A DNA stretch of 12,439 nucleotides, taken from NCBI GenBank assembly GCA_023417265.1, contig JAEZFY010000068.1, positions 1-12,439 of the forward strand. The letters run 5' to 3'. Within the stretch, counting starts at the first letter, position 1; every line of letters starts with the position of its first letter. Under the pieces are notes generated by a model. That model ran no database searches and had not been told where the DNA came from. It saw nothing but the letters and a program-made list of their open reading frames with translations. Both the position numbers and the translations under genes were made by a program. This DNA is from Actinomycetes bacterium. GTDB lineage: Bacteria; Actinomycetota; Acidimicrobiia; Acidimicrobiales; Ilumatobacteraceae. Shown piece after piece: positions 6,079-12,439 of the stretch.

Positions 6079-6645
6079 ATGGAAACCGAGGTGGAACTGC
6101 TCCCGAACGAGGTGCCCGTGCCATCGGGCCGTTTCCACCTCCGCCGCTACGTCCCCGCCGACGAGCCGGCCCTCCGTCAGGCGGTCGGCGCCAGCGTCGA
6201 GCACCTCCGCGAGTTCATGCCGTGGGCTGCCGACGAACCACTCCCACCGGCGCGGCGGCTCGCCTTGTTCGCCACGTGGGACGACCAGTACGCCGCCGGT
6301 CAGGGCGCCGTCTACGGCATGTTCGCGGGCGCCACCGTGATCGGTGGCTGCGGGCTGCACCGCCGCCGCGAGGGACACCCGGACGTCGTCGAGATCGGCT
6401 ACTGGGTGCACGTCGCGCACACCCGCACCGGCGTGGCCAGCGAAGCCGCGGCGGCGCTCACCGACGCCGCGTTTGCCCTCCCCAGCACCACTGCCGTCGA
6501 GATCCTCCACGAACCCGCCAACGTCGCCAGCCGCGGCGTGCCCGCCAAGCTCGGCTACGCCGATCACGGCGAAACCGACACCCGCGGCCTGCGGTTCCAG
6601 GTGTGGCGTGTCGACCGAGCTGCCTGGGCCAGCCGCCACCCCTGA
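6079..6645 (+). CDS. GNAT family N-acetyltransferase, RimJ/RimL type
   Basis: This 188-residue cytoplasmic acetyltransferase has the layout of the RimJ/RimL (Acetyltransf_3) branch. The first strand and helix are GRFHLRRYVPADEPALRQAV (17-36), followed by HLREFMPWA (42-50). The central strand is VEIGYWVHVAHTRTGVASEAAAALTDAAF (104-132), carrying the acetyl-CoA loop RTGVAS, and the C-terminal part is NVASRGVPAKLGY (148-160). The phrases REFMPWA and EIGYW...GVASEA are typical of enzymes that acetylate N-terminal or other amines, including ribosomal proteins, but the substrate cannot be read from sequence. It appears to be monocistronic, with a leaderless-type start and a hairpin directly after its stop. 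Confidence 0.88.
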   Translation: METEVELLPNEVPVPSGRFHLRRYVPADEPALRQAVGASVEHLREFMPWAADEPLPPARRLALFATWDDQYAAGQGAVYGMFAGATVIGGCGLHRRREGHPDVVEIGYWVHVAHTRTGVASEAAAALTDAAFALPSTTAVEILHEPANVASRGVPAKLGYADHGETDTRGLRFQVWRVDRAAWASRHP

Positions 6646-6665
6646 CGCCGGCACCCATCCCGGCG
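6646..6665. terminator. Hairpin between convergent genes, possible bidirectional terminator
   Basis: CGCCGG (6646-6651) and CCGGCG (6660-6665) form a 6-bp stem with an 8-nt loop. It starts at the base after the acetyltransferase stop and lies 12 bp from the end of the convergent GGDEF-EAL gene. There is no T-run, so intrinsic termination is uncertain. Confidence 0.35.
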
Positions 6666-6677
6666 CCGACGGGGCGA

Positions 6678-8948
6678 TCAGGTGGCAGGGGCGTCGACGC
6701 GGTCGTGGGCGATCAGAGCAGCCGGGCGGGGGCGGCCGAACAGGTAGCCCTGGGCCCGGTCGCAGGCGAGCTCGCGCAGGTGCGCCAGCTGGAGCGGCGA
6801 CTCGACGCCCTCGGCGACGACGTTCAGGCCGAGGGCCTGACCGAGCTGCACCACGGCGGCGACGATGGTGGTGTCATCGGCCTCGAGCCCGAGCCCCATC
6901 ACGAACGAGCGGTCGACCTTGATCGCCTCGACCGGGAACCGGCGCAGATAGGTCAGCGACGAATAGCCGGTGCCGAAGTCGTCGACCGCCAAGTGCAGGC
7001 CCAAACTGCGCAACTCGCGCAGGGCCGCGGTGGCCAGTTGCACGTCGGCGAGCAGGGCCGTCTCGGTGATCTCCAGCCACAGCGACTCGGCATCGATGCC
7101 GGTCTCCGCCAAGGCCTCGCCGACGACGTCGGGGAAGTCGGGGTCGAGCAGCTGACGCGTGCCGACGTTCACCGACATCGTGCAATCGGCGAACACCGGG
7201 CTCGACGCCCGCCACGCGGCGAGCTGGGCCAGTGAGTCGCGCAACACGGTGCTACCGAGCAGCACCGAGAGTCCGGAGTCCTCGGCGAGCGGCAGGAAGG
7301 CGTCCGGAGCCAGCAACCCGCGGTCGGGATGCAGCCATCGCGCCAACGCTTCGTAGCCCAACGTACGCCCCGATTCGAGCTCGACGATCGGCTGGAAGTA
7401 GGGCACGATCTCGCCCCGGTCGAGCCCCCGGCGCAGCTCGCCGGACGTGCGCAGCGTGCGCACCCCGTGTTCGTGCGTGCCGGCCGCGAACGCCTCGACG
7501 CAGTTGCGCCCGCGGGCCTTCGCCCGGTACATCGCCGCGTCGGCGTCGCGGAGCAGATCGGTGGCCGCCATGCCAGCGGTGTGGTTGCGGGCGTAGCCGA
7601 TCGATGCCGTCGTGAACAGCTCGTGCTCGCCGACCATGAACGCACCCTGCACGGCATTGCGCAGGCGCTCGGCCACCGGGCGGGCGGGCCCGTCGACGAC
7701 CACGATGAACTCGTCCCCGCCGAACCGTCCGAGCAGCGGCCCGCCGCCCTCGGCGGTGTCGGAGGCCGAGCGCGCGCCCGGCGTCAGCTCGGCGAGCGCG
7801 GCCTGCAACCGCCCCGCCACAGCGCGGATCAGGTCGTCGCCGACGTGATGGCCGAGGCTGTCGTTGACGATCTTGAACTGGTCGAGGTCGACGAACAGCA
7901 CGGCGACCTCACCGATCCGCCCGGCCGACTCGGCGTCGCGGAGCCGCTCGCGCAGGACGTTCATCAGCATCGTCCGGTTCGGCAGACCGGTGAGCTCGTC
8001 GTGATTGGCGGCATGGTGGAGCAGTTCCGTGGCGCGCACCTGCTCGGTGACGTCCTCGATGTGGGTGATCGCCAACATCACCCCGTCGTCCTCGGTGGCC
8101 GACACCCGCGTGCGCGCCCACACGTACTCGCCATCAAGACGGCGGAAGCGCTGGTCGAGCTGGTAGGCCTCATCGATCCCCAGCTCGAGCCGGGCTCGGT
8201 AGGGCTGGGCCGCCACCAGGTCGTCGGGGTGCGTGAACTCGCGCAGCGTGCAACCGACGAGTTGGCCGAGGTCGATGCCGAGCAGGTCGGCGAGCGCCTC
8301 GTTGGCGTCGACGATGCGTCCGTCGTCGAAGCGCACCAACGCCATACCGGTGGGAGCCGACTGGAATGCCTGCTGGAAGCGGCGCCGGGCCTGAGCCAGG
8401 CGTTGCCGGTGGCGCTCGCGTTCGGTGACGTCGCGCAGGCGCACCACGATCTCGTAGCGCTCGGCGTCATCGCTGGCGCTGACCGCCAGGCCGCGATGGC
8501 GGGCGGGCACATGCATCGACAGCTCCACCATCGGCGGGTCGGCATGTGTACCGGCAAGCTCCACGATCGGGTGCGCCACGGGTGTACCGGGCGGGGTCCC
8601 GTCGCCGGCCGCCACGAGCGCCCGCTCGATCGCCGCGGCGACGTCCTCGGAGCACCACTCGTCGACGAGGTCGAGCAACCGGCAACCGACGAGTTCGCGG
8701 TCGGCGGAGCCGAACAGCAGGCGCGCCGCCGCATTGCTGGTGCGCACCGTCGAGTCGGCACCGATCAGCAACACCGGCCCGGGCAGCTCGTCGAACGTGC
8801 GCCGCACCTCGTTCTCGGCGCCGGCCAGAGCGATCGCCCGATCGTCGAGCGTGCGCCGGCTGCGCCACGCCACGGCCGCCGCGGCAACGAGCGCGGCGAT
8901 ACCGACGAGGGCGACGACGATCGCCGCGGCAAGCACGCTGTTGGTCAC
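6678..8948 (-). CDS. Membrane-anchored PAS-PAS-GGDEF-EAL cyclic-di-GMP signalling protein
   Basis: This 756-residue protein starts with one transmembrane helix (about 5-28) followed by RSRR, placing the rest in the cytoplasm. Two PAS-type sensor domains follow, at about 45-176 (FDELPGPVLLIGADS) and 187-304 (SAPTGMALVRFDDGRIVDANEAL, ending IEDVTE). The diguanylate cyclase domain (about 315-487) has DLDQFK at 354-359 and an intact GGDEF at 410-414. The phosphodiesterase domain (about 503-745) has EAL at 533-535, SVNVGTRQL, EITET, DDFGTGYSSL at 656-665, K677 in KVDRSF, and AEGVES. The usual product-inhibition site RxxD before GGDEF is absent; a loop rich in Gly and Ser (about 390-407) takes its place. 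Both active sites look complete, so net direction cannot be predicted. The start is GTG after TAGCGT. The second PAS could bind a small ligand; no haem or flavin residues are evident. Confidence 0.93.
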   Translation of the reverse strand: MTNSVLAAAIVVALVGIAALVAAAAVAWRSRRTLDDRAIALAGAENEVRRTFDELPGPVLLIGADSTVRTSNAAARLLFGSADRELVGCRLLDLVDEWCSEDVAAAIERALVAAGDGTPPGTPVAHPIVELAGTHADPPMVELSMHVPARHRGLAVSASDDAERYEIVVRLRDVTERERHRQRLAQARRRFQQAFQSAPTGMALVRFDDGRIVDANEALADLLGIDLGQLVGCTLREFTHPDDLVAAQPYRARLELGIDEAYQLDQRFRRLDGEYVWARTRVSATEDDGVMLAITHIEDVTEQVRATELLHHAANHDELTGLPNRTMLMNVLRERLRDAESAGRIGEVAVLFVDLDQFKIVNDSLGHHVGDDLIRAVAGRLQAALAELTPGARSASDTAEGGGPLLGRFGGDEFIVVVDGPARPVAERLRNAVQGAFMVGEHELFTTASIGYARNHTAGMAATDLLRDADAAMYRAKARGRNCVEAFAAGTHEHGVRTLRTSGELRRGLDRGEIVPYFQPIVELESGRTLGYEALARWLHPDRGLLAPDAFLPLAEDSGLSVLLGSTVLRDSLAQLAAWRASSPVFADCTMSVNVGTRQLLDPDFPDVVGEALAETGIDAESLWLEITETALLADVQLATAALRELRSLGLHLAVDDFGTGYSSLTYLRRFPVEAIKVDRSFVMGLGLEADDTTIVAAVVQLGQALGLNVVAEGVESPLQLAHLRELACDRAQGYLFGRPRPAALIAHDRVDAPAT

Positions 8949-8954
8949 GCGCCG

Positions 8955-8960
8955 ACGCTA
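8955..8960 (-). promoter_or_regulatory. -10 box of the GGDEF-EAL gene (leaderless)
   Basis: On the minus strand TAGCGT is followed by CGGCGC and then the GTG start at 8948. The 12-mer is identical to that before the gene at 6079, and it sits at the same position relative to the start codon. Confidence 0.45.
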
Positions 8961-9026
8961 GTCAGGGGGTCCGGCTGGACAGGTGGATGCCCCGGGAGGA
9001 CGAGGCGGGTCGATCGGGCGCCCGGA

Positions 9027-9056
9027 GGCTCACGGAGCAACACCGCTCCCCGAGCC
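9027..9056 (-). terminator. Two-part hairpin after the CCA-adding enzyme gene
   Basis: The outer arms GGCT (9027-9030) and AGCC (9053-9056) enclose an inner stem GGAGC (9034-9038) / GCTCC (9045-9049) with a 6-nt loop. It lies just past the stop of the minus-strand CCA gene. There is no T-run, so this is a weak call. Confidence 0.3.
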
Positions 9057-9062
9057 GGCTTG

Positions 9063-10499
9063 TCACTGGCGGGCGGCCCACCATGCGCGCAGGCGTTCCG
9101 CGGCCACGTCTTCGCCGAGCAGGCCCTGTTCGAGACGCAGTTCGAGCAAGAAGTCGAGCGCCTCGCCGACGGCCCGCCCCGGCTGCAGACCGAGCAGCTG
9201 CATCACCTGCACGCCGTCGAGCTCGGGCCGGATCGCGGCCAGTTCCTCCTGCTCGGCGAGCACGGCGATGCGCTCTTCGAGGTCGTCCATCCGCTTCGCC
9301 AGCTCGGCGGCCTTGCGGGCGTTGCGGGTGGTGCAGTCGCACCGCGTCAACACGTTGAGTTCGGGCAGCAGGTCACCGGCGTCACGGACGTAGCGGCGCA
9401 CGGCCGAGTCGCTCCAGCCGAGCCGGAACGTGTGGAACCGAAGGTGCAGCTCGACCAGCTTGCTGACCGCCTCGATGTCGTCGTTCGAGTAGCGCAGCGC
9501 GGTCAGTCGCTTGCGTGCCATCCGTGCCCCGACCACGTCGTGGAAGTGGAACGTCGTGCCCTTGCCGGCCTGATGGCCACGGGTGCGCGGTTTGCCGATG
9601 TCGTGATAGAGGGCGGCCAGGCGCACCCACCGAAAGTCGTAGTCGGGGCGCGGCGTACCGTCCGGGCGGGGCGCCTGCTCGTGTGGGGGGCGCACGTTCT
9701 CGACCACCGCGATCGTGTGCGACAAGACGTCCTTGTGGCGATGGATCGGGTCGTGTTCGAGGCGCATCGCCGACAGCTCGGGGAAGAACTGGTCGCCGAG
9801 GCCCGTGTCGTACAGGAACCACAGCCCCGCCGCGGGATGGTCGAGCGTCAGCAGCTTGTCGAACTCGTCGCGCACCCGTTCGGGCGACACGATGGCCAGG
9901 CGCTCACGCATCGACTCCACGGCAGCGACCAGGTCGGGCGTCGGCGTCAGCTCGAGCCGGGCGATGAACCGGGCCGCACGGAGCATCCGCAAGGGATCGT
10001 CACTGAAGCTGATCTCGGGCGACAGCGGCGTGCGCAGCACCTTCGACACGAGGTCGGCGGCCCCGCCGAACGGATCGATCAGCTGTGGTCCGGCGGCCGC
10101 GGGCGTGACCTCGAGCGCCATCGCGTTGACGGTGAAGTCACGCCGCGAGAGATCGGTCTCGATCTCGTCCGAGAACGTCACGTGCGGCTTGCGGCTGTCG
10201 TCGGCGTACGACTCGGCCCGGAACGTGGTGATCTCGTACGTCCGCTCGCCGCGCTTGGCACCGATCGTGCCGAACTTTTCGCCCTGCGTCCACAGCGCGT
10301 CGACCCACCCCTCGAGGGCGGCCTTGATCGCCGGTGGGTGGGCGTCGGTGGTGAAGTCGAGGTCGTCGAACACGGCCTCGCCGAGCAGCAGGTCGCGAAC
10401 CGGACCACCGACGAGGTACAGCCGGTACTCAGCGGCGGCGAACCGCTCGGCGAGCGGGGCGATCTCCGCCAGCACGGGTGCGAATCGCTCGGGGATCAT
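9063..10499 (-). CDS. CCA-adding tRNA nucleotidyltransferase with HD domain
   Basis: This 478-residue enzyme builds or repairs the 3'-CCA end of tRNAs from CTP and ATP without a nucleic-acid template. The nucleotidyltransferase head has LYLVGGPVRDLLLG (27-40), the metal-binding DLD at 46-48 within FDDLDFTTDA, RRDFTVNAMAL (119-129), and SDDPLRMLRAARFIARL (166-182) for nucleotide selection. The C-terminal region holds an HD phosphohydrolase-like domain: HRHKDVLSHTIAVVENV (253-269) and the H299-D300 pair in ALYHDIGKPRTRG. The length and HD domain match the actinobacterial PcnA/Rv3907c type rather than the shorter Firmicute enzyme. The start is ATG 10499, preceded by a TAGCCT box 9 nt upstream and no Shine-Dalgarno. 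It diverges from the GNAT gene at 10619. Neighbours agree with the conserved pcnA-DUF6049-murJ region. Confidence 0.94.
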   Translation of the reverse strand: MIPERFAPVLAEIAPLAERFAAAEYRLYLVGGPVRDLLLGEAVFDDLDFTTDAHPPAIKAALEGWVDALWTQGEKFGTIGAKRGERTYEITTFRAESYADDSRKPHVTFSDEIETDLSRRDFTVNAMALEVTPAAAGPQLIDPFGGAADLVSKVLRTPLSPEISFSDDPLRMLRAARFIARLELTPTPDLVAAVESMRERLAIVSPERVRDEFDKLLTLDHPAAGLWFLYDTGLGDQFFPELSAMRLEHDPIHRHKDVLSHTIAVVENVRPPHEQAPRPDGTPRPDYDFRWVRLAALYHDIGKPRTRGHQAGKGTTFHFHDVVGARMARKRLTALRYSNDDIEAVSKLVELHLRFHTFRLGWSDSAVRRYVRDAGDLLPELNVLTRCDCTTRNARKAAELAKRMDDLEERIAVLAEQEELAAIRPELDGVQVMQLLGLQPGRAVGEALDFLLELRLEQGLLGEDVAAERLRAWWAARQ

Positions 10500-10547
10500 G
10501 GCTCGCCCAGGCTAGGACGCCGCGATCGCCACCGCGCCACGGCTCCT

Positions 10548-10572
10548 GCACCGCGGTGCCGCGCGCGGTGCC
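10548..10572. repeat. Palindrome and direct repeat between divergent genes
   Basis: GCACCGCGGTGC (10548-10559) is a perfect 12-bp palindrome. CGCGGTGCC occurs at 10552-10560 and again at 10564-10572. They lie midway between the divergent starts of the CCA-adding enzyme and the GNAT gene, a natural place for a shared operator. Chance is possible in DNA this GC-rich. Confidence 0.3.
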
Positions 10573-10604
10573 CGTCGCGCCGGGGGCGCCCAGCGTCCGC
10601 GGAG

Positions 10605-10610
10605 TACCGT
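10605..10610 (+). promoter_or_regulatory. -10 box of the GNAT-DUF6049 operon
   Basis: TACCGT lies 8 nt before the GTG at 10619 and 14 nt before the ATG at 10625. It resembles the other TA(N)CGT-C-CGG boxes of this window. No -35 match is visible. Confidence 0.35.
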
Positions 10611-10618
10611 CGGCAGCC

Positions 10619-11359
10619 GTGGACATGTCGGCTCTGCGCAGCCCAACGGGTGCTCCGTGGCGGCTCCGGGCTGGCGCCGGTGACTCCTCCCTCGGCCACC
10701 TCGTGTTCCTCGACCACGGCCGGCTACCACTCGAGGCCGACATCGCCGCGGCGCTCGACCAGGCCGCCCGCAAGGGCTTCCGAGCCGTGCGCACATCGGC
10801 TCTGTTCCCCGCTGCGGCTGGGGTGCTCGAACGGGTCGGGTTCGAGACGATCGACCGCTTGGCGCTGCTGCGCCTCGACGCCCTCGGCCACCGCCGGCTC
10901 ACCCGCCCGAGCACCGCCACGCGTCCGCTGCGGGTGTGGCAGCGCGGTGCCGCGGCCGGCGTCGACCGAGCCGCGTTCGGCACCGAGTGGGGCAACGACA
11001 CGACCGGCCTGGCCGAGATCGAACGGGCGACGCCGCGCCACCGCTCGCGCTGGATCGCCGGCGACGTGTCGGGCGGGCGCCACCACCTGGCCGCGGTGGC
11101 GTTCTCCGGGGTGGCCGGACGCACCGGCTACCTGCAGCGGATCGCGGTCCATCCGGCGGCGCAGCGGCGCGGGTTGGCGACCGCGCTCGTCGCCGACGCG
11201 CTCGGTTGGATGCAGTCGCTGCGGGTCGGCGAGGTGCTCGTCAACACCGGCGTCGGCAACCGCCCGGCGCTCGACCTGTACTCCGGGTTCGGTTTCGTCC
11301 GCCTCCCCGACCTGCTCACGATCGCCGAGTTCCGCTTCGCGCCCGGCGGCGACACATGA
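10619..11359 (+). CDS. Tandem GNAT acetyltransferase with a degenerate N-terminal half
   Basis: This 246-residue protein has a C-terminal GNAT domain that looks complete. The acetyl-CoA motif A is YLQRIAVHPAAQRRGLATALVADAL (171-195), with the loop Q182-R-R-G185-L-A187. The C-terminal strand-helix is VLVNTGVGNRPALDLYSGFGF (206-226). The first 90 residues look like the worn second half of another GNAT domain: LDQAARKGFRAVRTSALFPAAAGVLERVGFETIDRLALLRLD lacks the RxxGxG/A loop. Starts are GTG 10619 or ATG 10625; the frame is open further upstream but reads as low-complexity sequence overlapping the promoter region. Its stop overlaps the next start as ATGA (11356-11359), so the two are one operon. 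In Mycobacterium the matching slot holds the Nudix gene mutT4 (Rv3908); here it is an acetyltransferase. The substrate is unknown. Confidence 0.82.
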   Translation: MDMSALRSPTGAPWRLRAGAGDSSLGHLVFLDHGRLPLEADIAAALDQAARKGFRAVRTSALFPAAAGVLERVGFETIDRLALLRLDALGHRRLTRPSTATRPLRVWQRGAAAGVDRAAFGTEWGNDTTGLAEIERATPRHRSRWIAGDVSGGRHHLAAVAFSGVAGRTGYLQRIAVHPAAQRRGLATALVADALGWMQSLRVGEVLVNTGVGNRPALDLYSGFGFVRLPDLLTIAEFRFAPGGDT

Positions 11360-12439
11360 TCCGGCGGGCGTCACGAGCTGCGCTCCCGTTGGCCGGCATC
11401 GGTCTGGTGATCACCAGCGTCGTCGCCGTCCAGGCCGCGACCGGGCAACCGGCGTCGTCGCAGGACTCCGGCAACCCGAACGGCCCCGCGCTGGCGCTCC
11501 TGAACCAGAGCTACGTGGTGGTCGCCGACGGCACCGCCCACTTCGAGTACATCGTCAACGCCGACGTCCCCGAGATCACGCCGCCGACCACCACGACCAC
11601 GACCACCACGACGACGACCACGACCACGACGACCACCACGACGACCACGCTCCCCCCGCTGCCCGGTGAGGTCGCGCCACCACCGCCGCCCGGCGGGTCC
11701 GTGCCCGGCGGCGTCGCTCCACCGGTGGCGGTGCCCTCCACCGATCCGGGTCCGCCGCCCACCACCGTGCCACCCGGCCCGGTGATGGAGGCGCAGATCC
11801 GGGTGCACCGGGCCGTCGTCACCCGCGACGAGGTCCACGACTCGTACGCCGGCAACCCCACGCCGGTGATCGACACGGTGCGGCTCCCGCTCGGCGACGT
11901 CGCCGTGCTCGTCGACGGGGCCCGCCGGCTCACCCTCGACCTGCCGGTCACCGACGCCCCGCCCGACCGCGACAACGCCGCGCTCGATCTCGCCGACACC
12001 GGCCTGTACCCCGTCACGATCGAGATCCTGCGCGACAACGTGACCGCCGCCTCGCACCGCACGTTCGTCGAACGGATCACACCCGGCGGACCCGGCCGCG
12101 GCCCGATGCTCCTGTCGGTCGTGGCTGGGCTCCGCGCCCCCGGGCCCGACGTCACCGAGCAGGAGCGTCTCGCCGCCCGCCCGCAACTGATCGAGTTGGC
12201 GGCCGCCGCCCGCGCGGTCGACGGCACGATCACGGCGGCGATCCCGCCCTCGATCGCCGAGCGCGTCCTCACCAACGACCCCGAGCTCGCCACCGAACTG
12301 GCGACCGCGCTCGCGCCGGGCGAGCTGGTCGAGCTCCCCACCTACCCACTGGACCCCTCATCGGTGGCCGCCGCCGACGCCGCCAGCACCTCGGTGGCCG
12401 CCGGTTCGCACCCGCCGCTCGCCGCCCAGCTCGTCCGCG
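11356..12439 (+). CDS. Secreted threonine/proline-rich DUF6049-like protein, cut by the window edge
   Basis: The 361 visible residues begin with a Sec-type signal peptide (MIRRASRAALPLAGIGLVITSVVAVQAA), with likely cleavage after A27 or A28. A short beta-rich part follows (LLNQSYVVVADGTAHFEYIVNAD, 48-70), then a run of 21 consecutive threonines (78-98), then a Pro/Gly-rich linker to about 140. After that comes a folded region with VRLPLGDVAVLVDGARRLTLDLPV and LADTGLYPVTIEIL, and a later segment LIELAAAARAVDGTITAAIPPSIAERVL. The pattern and the position next to the CCA-adding enzyme suggest the actinobacterial DUF6049 protein (Rv3909 in M. tuberculosis), which sits before the lipid II flippase gene murJ. 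The DUF6049 assignment is inference; secretion is well supported. The start overlaps the preceding GNAT stop as ATGA. The rest, perhaps a C-terminal membrane anchor, lies outside the window. Confidence 0.75.
   Translation, partial: MIRRASRAALPLAGIGLVITSVVAVQAATGQPASSQDSGNPNGPALALLNQSYVVVADGTAHFEYIVNADVPEITPPTTTTTTTTTTTTTTTTTTTTTLPPLPGEVAPPPPPGGSVPGGVAPPVAVPSTDPGPPPTTVPPGPVMEAQIRVHRAVVTRDEVHDSYAGNPTPVIDTVRLPLGDVAVLVDGARRLTLDLPVTDAPPDRDNAALDLADTGLYPVTIEILRDNVTAASHRTFVERITPGGPGRGPMLLSVVAGLRAPGPDVTEQERLAARPQLIELAAAARAVDGTITAAIPPSIAERVLTNDPELATELATALAPGELVELPTYPLDPSSVAAADAASTSVAAGSHPPLAAQLVR
11587..11649 (+). repeat. Polythreonine-coding tract (21 codons)
   Basis: There are 21 threonine codons in a row, a mix of ACC and ACG in irregular order. 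The mixed codons argue that the amino-acid run is kept by selection or has drifted after expansion, rather than being a fresh trinucleotide slip. Extracellular Thr/Pro linkers in actinobacteria are common O-mannosylation targets. Confidence 0.85.

Noticed and set aside
5948..6124. N-terminal extension of the DUF6614-like protein up to 6124
   Set aside because: The extra 59 residues are low-complexity and Arg/Pro-rich, and would overlap the start of the divergent acetyltransferase. The family-like sequence begins at MDVYEIS.
11587..11649. CRISPR or tandem-repeat array at the ACC/ACG-rich stretch
   Set aside because: It is in frame inside a secreted protein and encodes only threonine. There are no spacers or repeat units longer than a codon.
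7329..11669. A 1446-codon open frame on the plus strand
   Set aside because: It runs antisense to the GGDEF-EAL and CCA-adding genes and across the GNAT gene. Its translation is Arg/Pro/Ala/Gly-rich with no domain. It arises because GC-rich antisense frames rarely hit stops.

Overview
The window is high-GC DNA with codons strongly biased to G or C in the third position. It fits an actinobacterium. My best guess is an Acidimicrobiia (Ilumatobacter-like) relative, based on three things: a complete DUF222/HNH (13E12-type) gene, a CCA-adding enzyme close to a secreted DUF6049-like protein (the order known from Mycobacterium pcnA-mutT4-Rv3909-murJ), and start codons placed directly after -10 boxes, suggesting leaderless transcripts. 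The taxonomic guess is inference. No rRNA, tRNA, CRISPR array or complete insertion sequence was seen.

Layout. (1) 1-1550, minus strand: an operon for reductive pyrimidine (uracil/thymine) catabolism. A beta-ureidopropionase-type amidase comes first, then dihydropyrimidinase, which runs off the left edge. A REP-like inverted repeat lies between them. (2) 1515-2174: an intergenic region with palindromes and direct repeats, then the 3' half of a GNAT acetyltransferase gene that has lost its N-terminal half. (3) 2139-3500, plus strand: a DUF222/HNH endonuclease gene. Its promoter has well-spaced -35 and -10 boxes with a near-consensus actinobacterial SOS (LexA) box in the spacer, followed by a probable leaderless ATG. 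(4) 3826-5606, plus strand: a two-gene operon of a class I methyltransferase and an unusual alpha/beta-hydrolase-GNAT fusion, linked by an ATGA overlap. (5) 5603-5947, minus strand: a small conserved protein whose stop codon shares a CTAG palindrome with the convergent fusion gene. (6) 6079-6645, plus strand: a RimJ/RimL-like acetyltransferase. (7) 6678-8948, minus strand: a membrane-anchored PAS-PAS-GGDEF-EAL cyclic-di-GMP protein. (8) 9063-10499, minus strand: the CCA-adding tRNA nucleotidyltransferase. (9) 10619 to the right edge, plus strand: a tandem GNAT protein coupled by another ATGA overlap to a secreted, threonine-rich DUF6049-like protein that continues past the edge.

How the genes relate. 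The first block turns dihydropyrimidines into N-carbamoyl-beta-amino acids and then beta-amino acids, CO2 and ammonia. The right-hand block matches a conserved actinobacterial neighbourhood linking tRNA 3'-end maturation to envelope genes. The middle holds independent accessory genes. Several genes carry a TANNNT box 6-8 nt before the start codon. Dihydropyrimidinase, internal to an operon, instead has a clear Shine-Dalgarno.

I see no convincing new multi-gene defence or mobile system. The most interesting items are the SOS-type promoter of the DUF222/HNH gene beside a truncated gene, the hydrolase-acetyltransferase fusion, the polythreonine secreted protein and the repeated leaderless-promoter motif.
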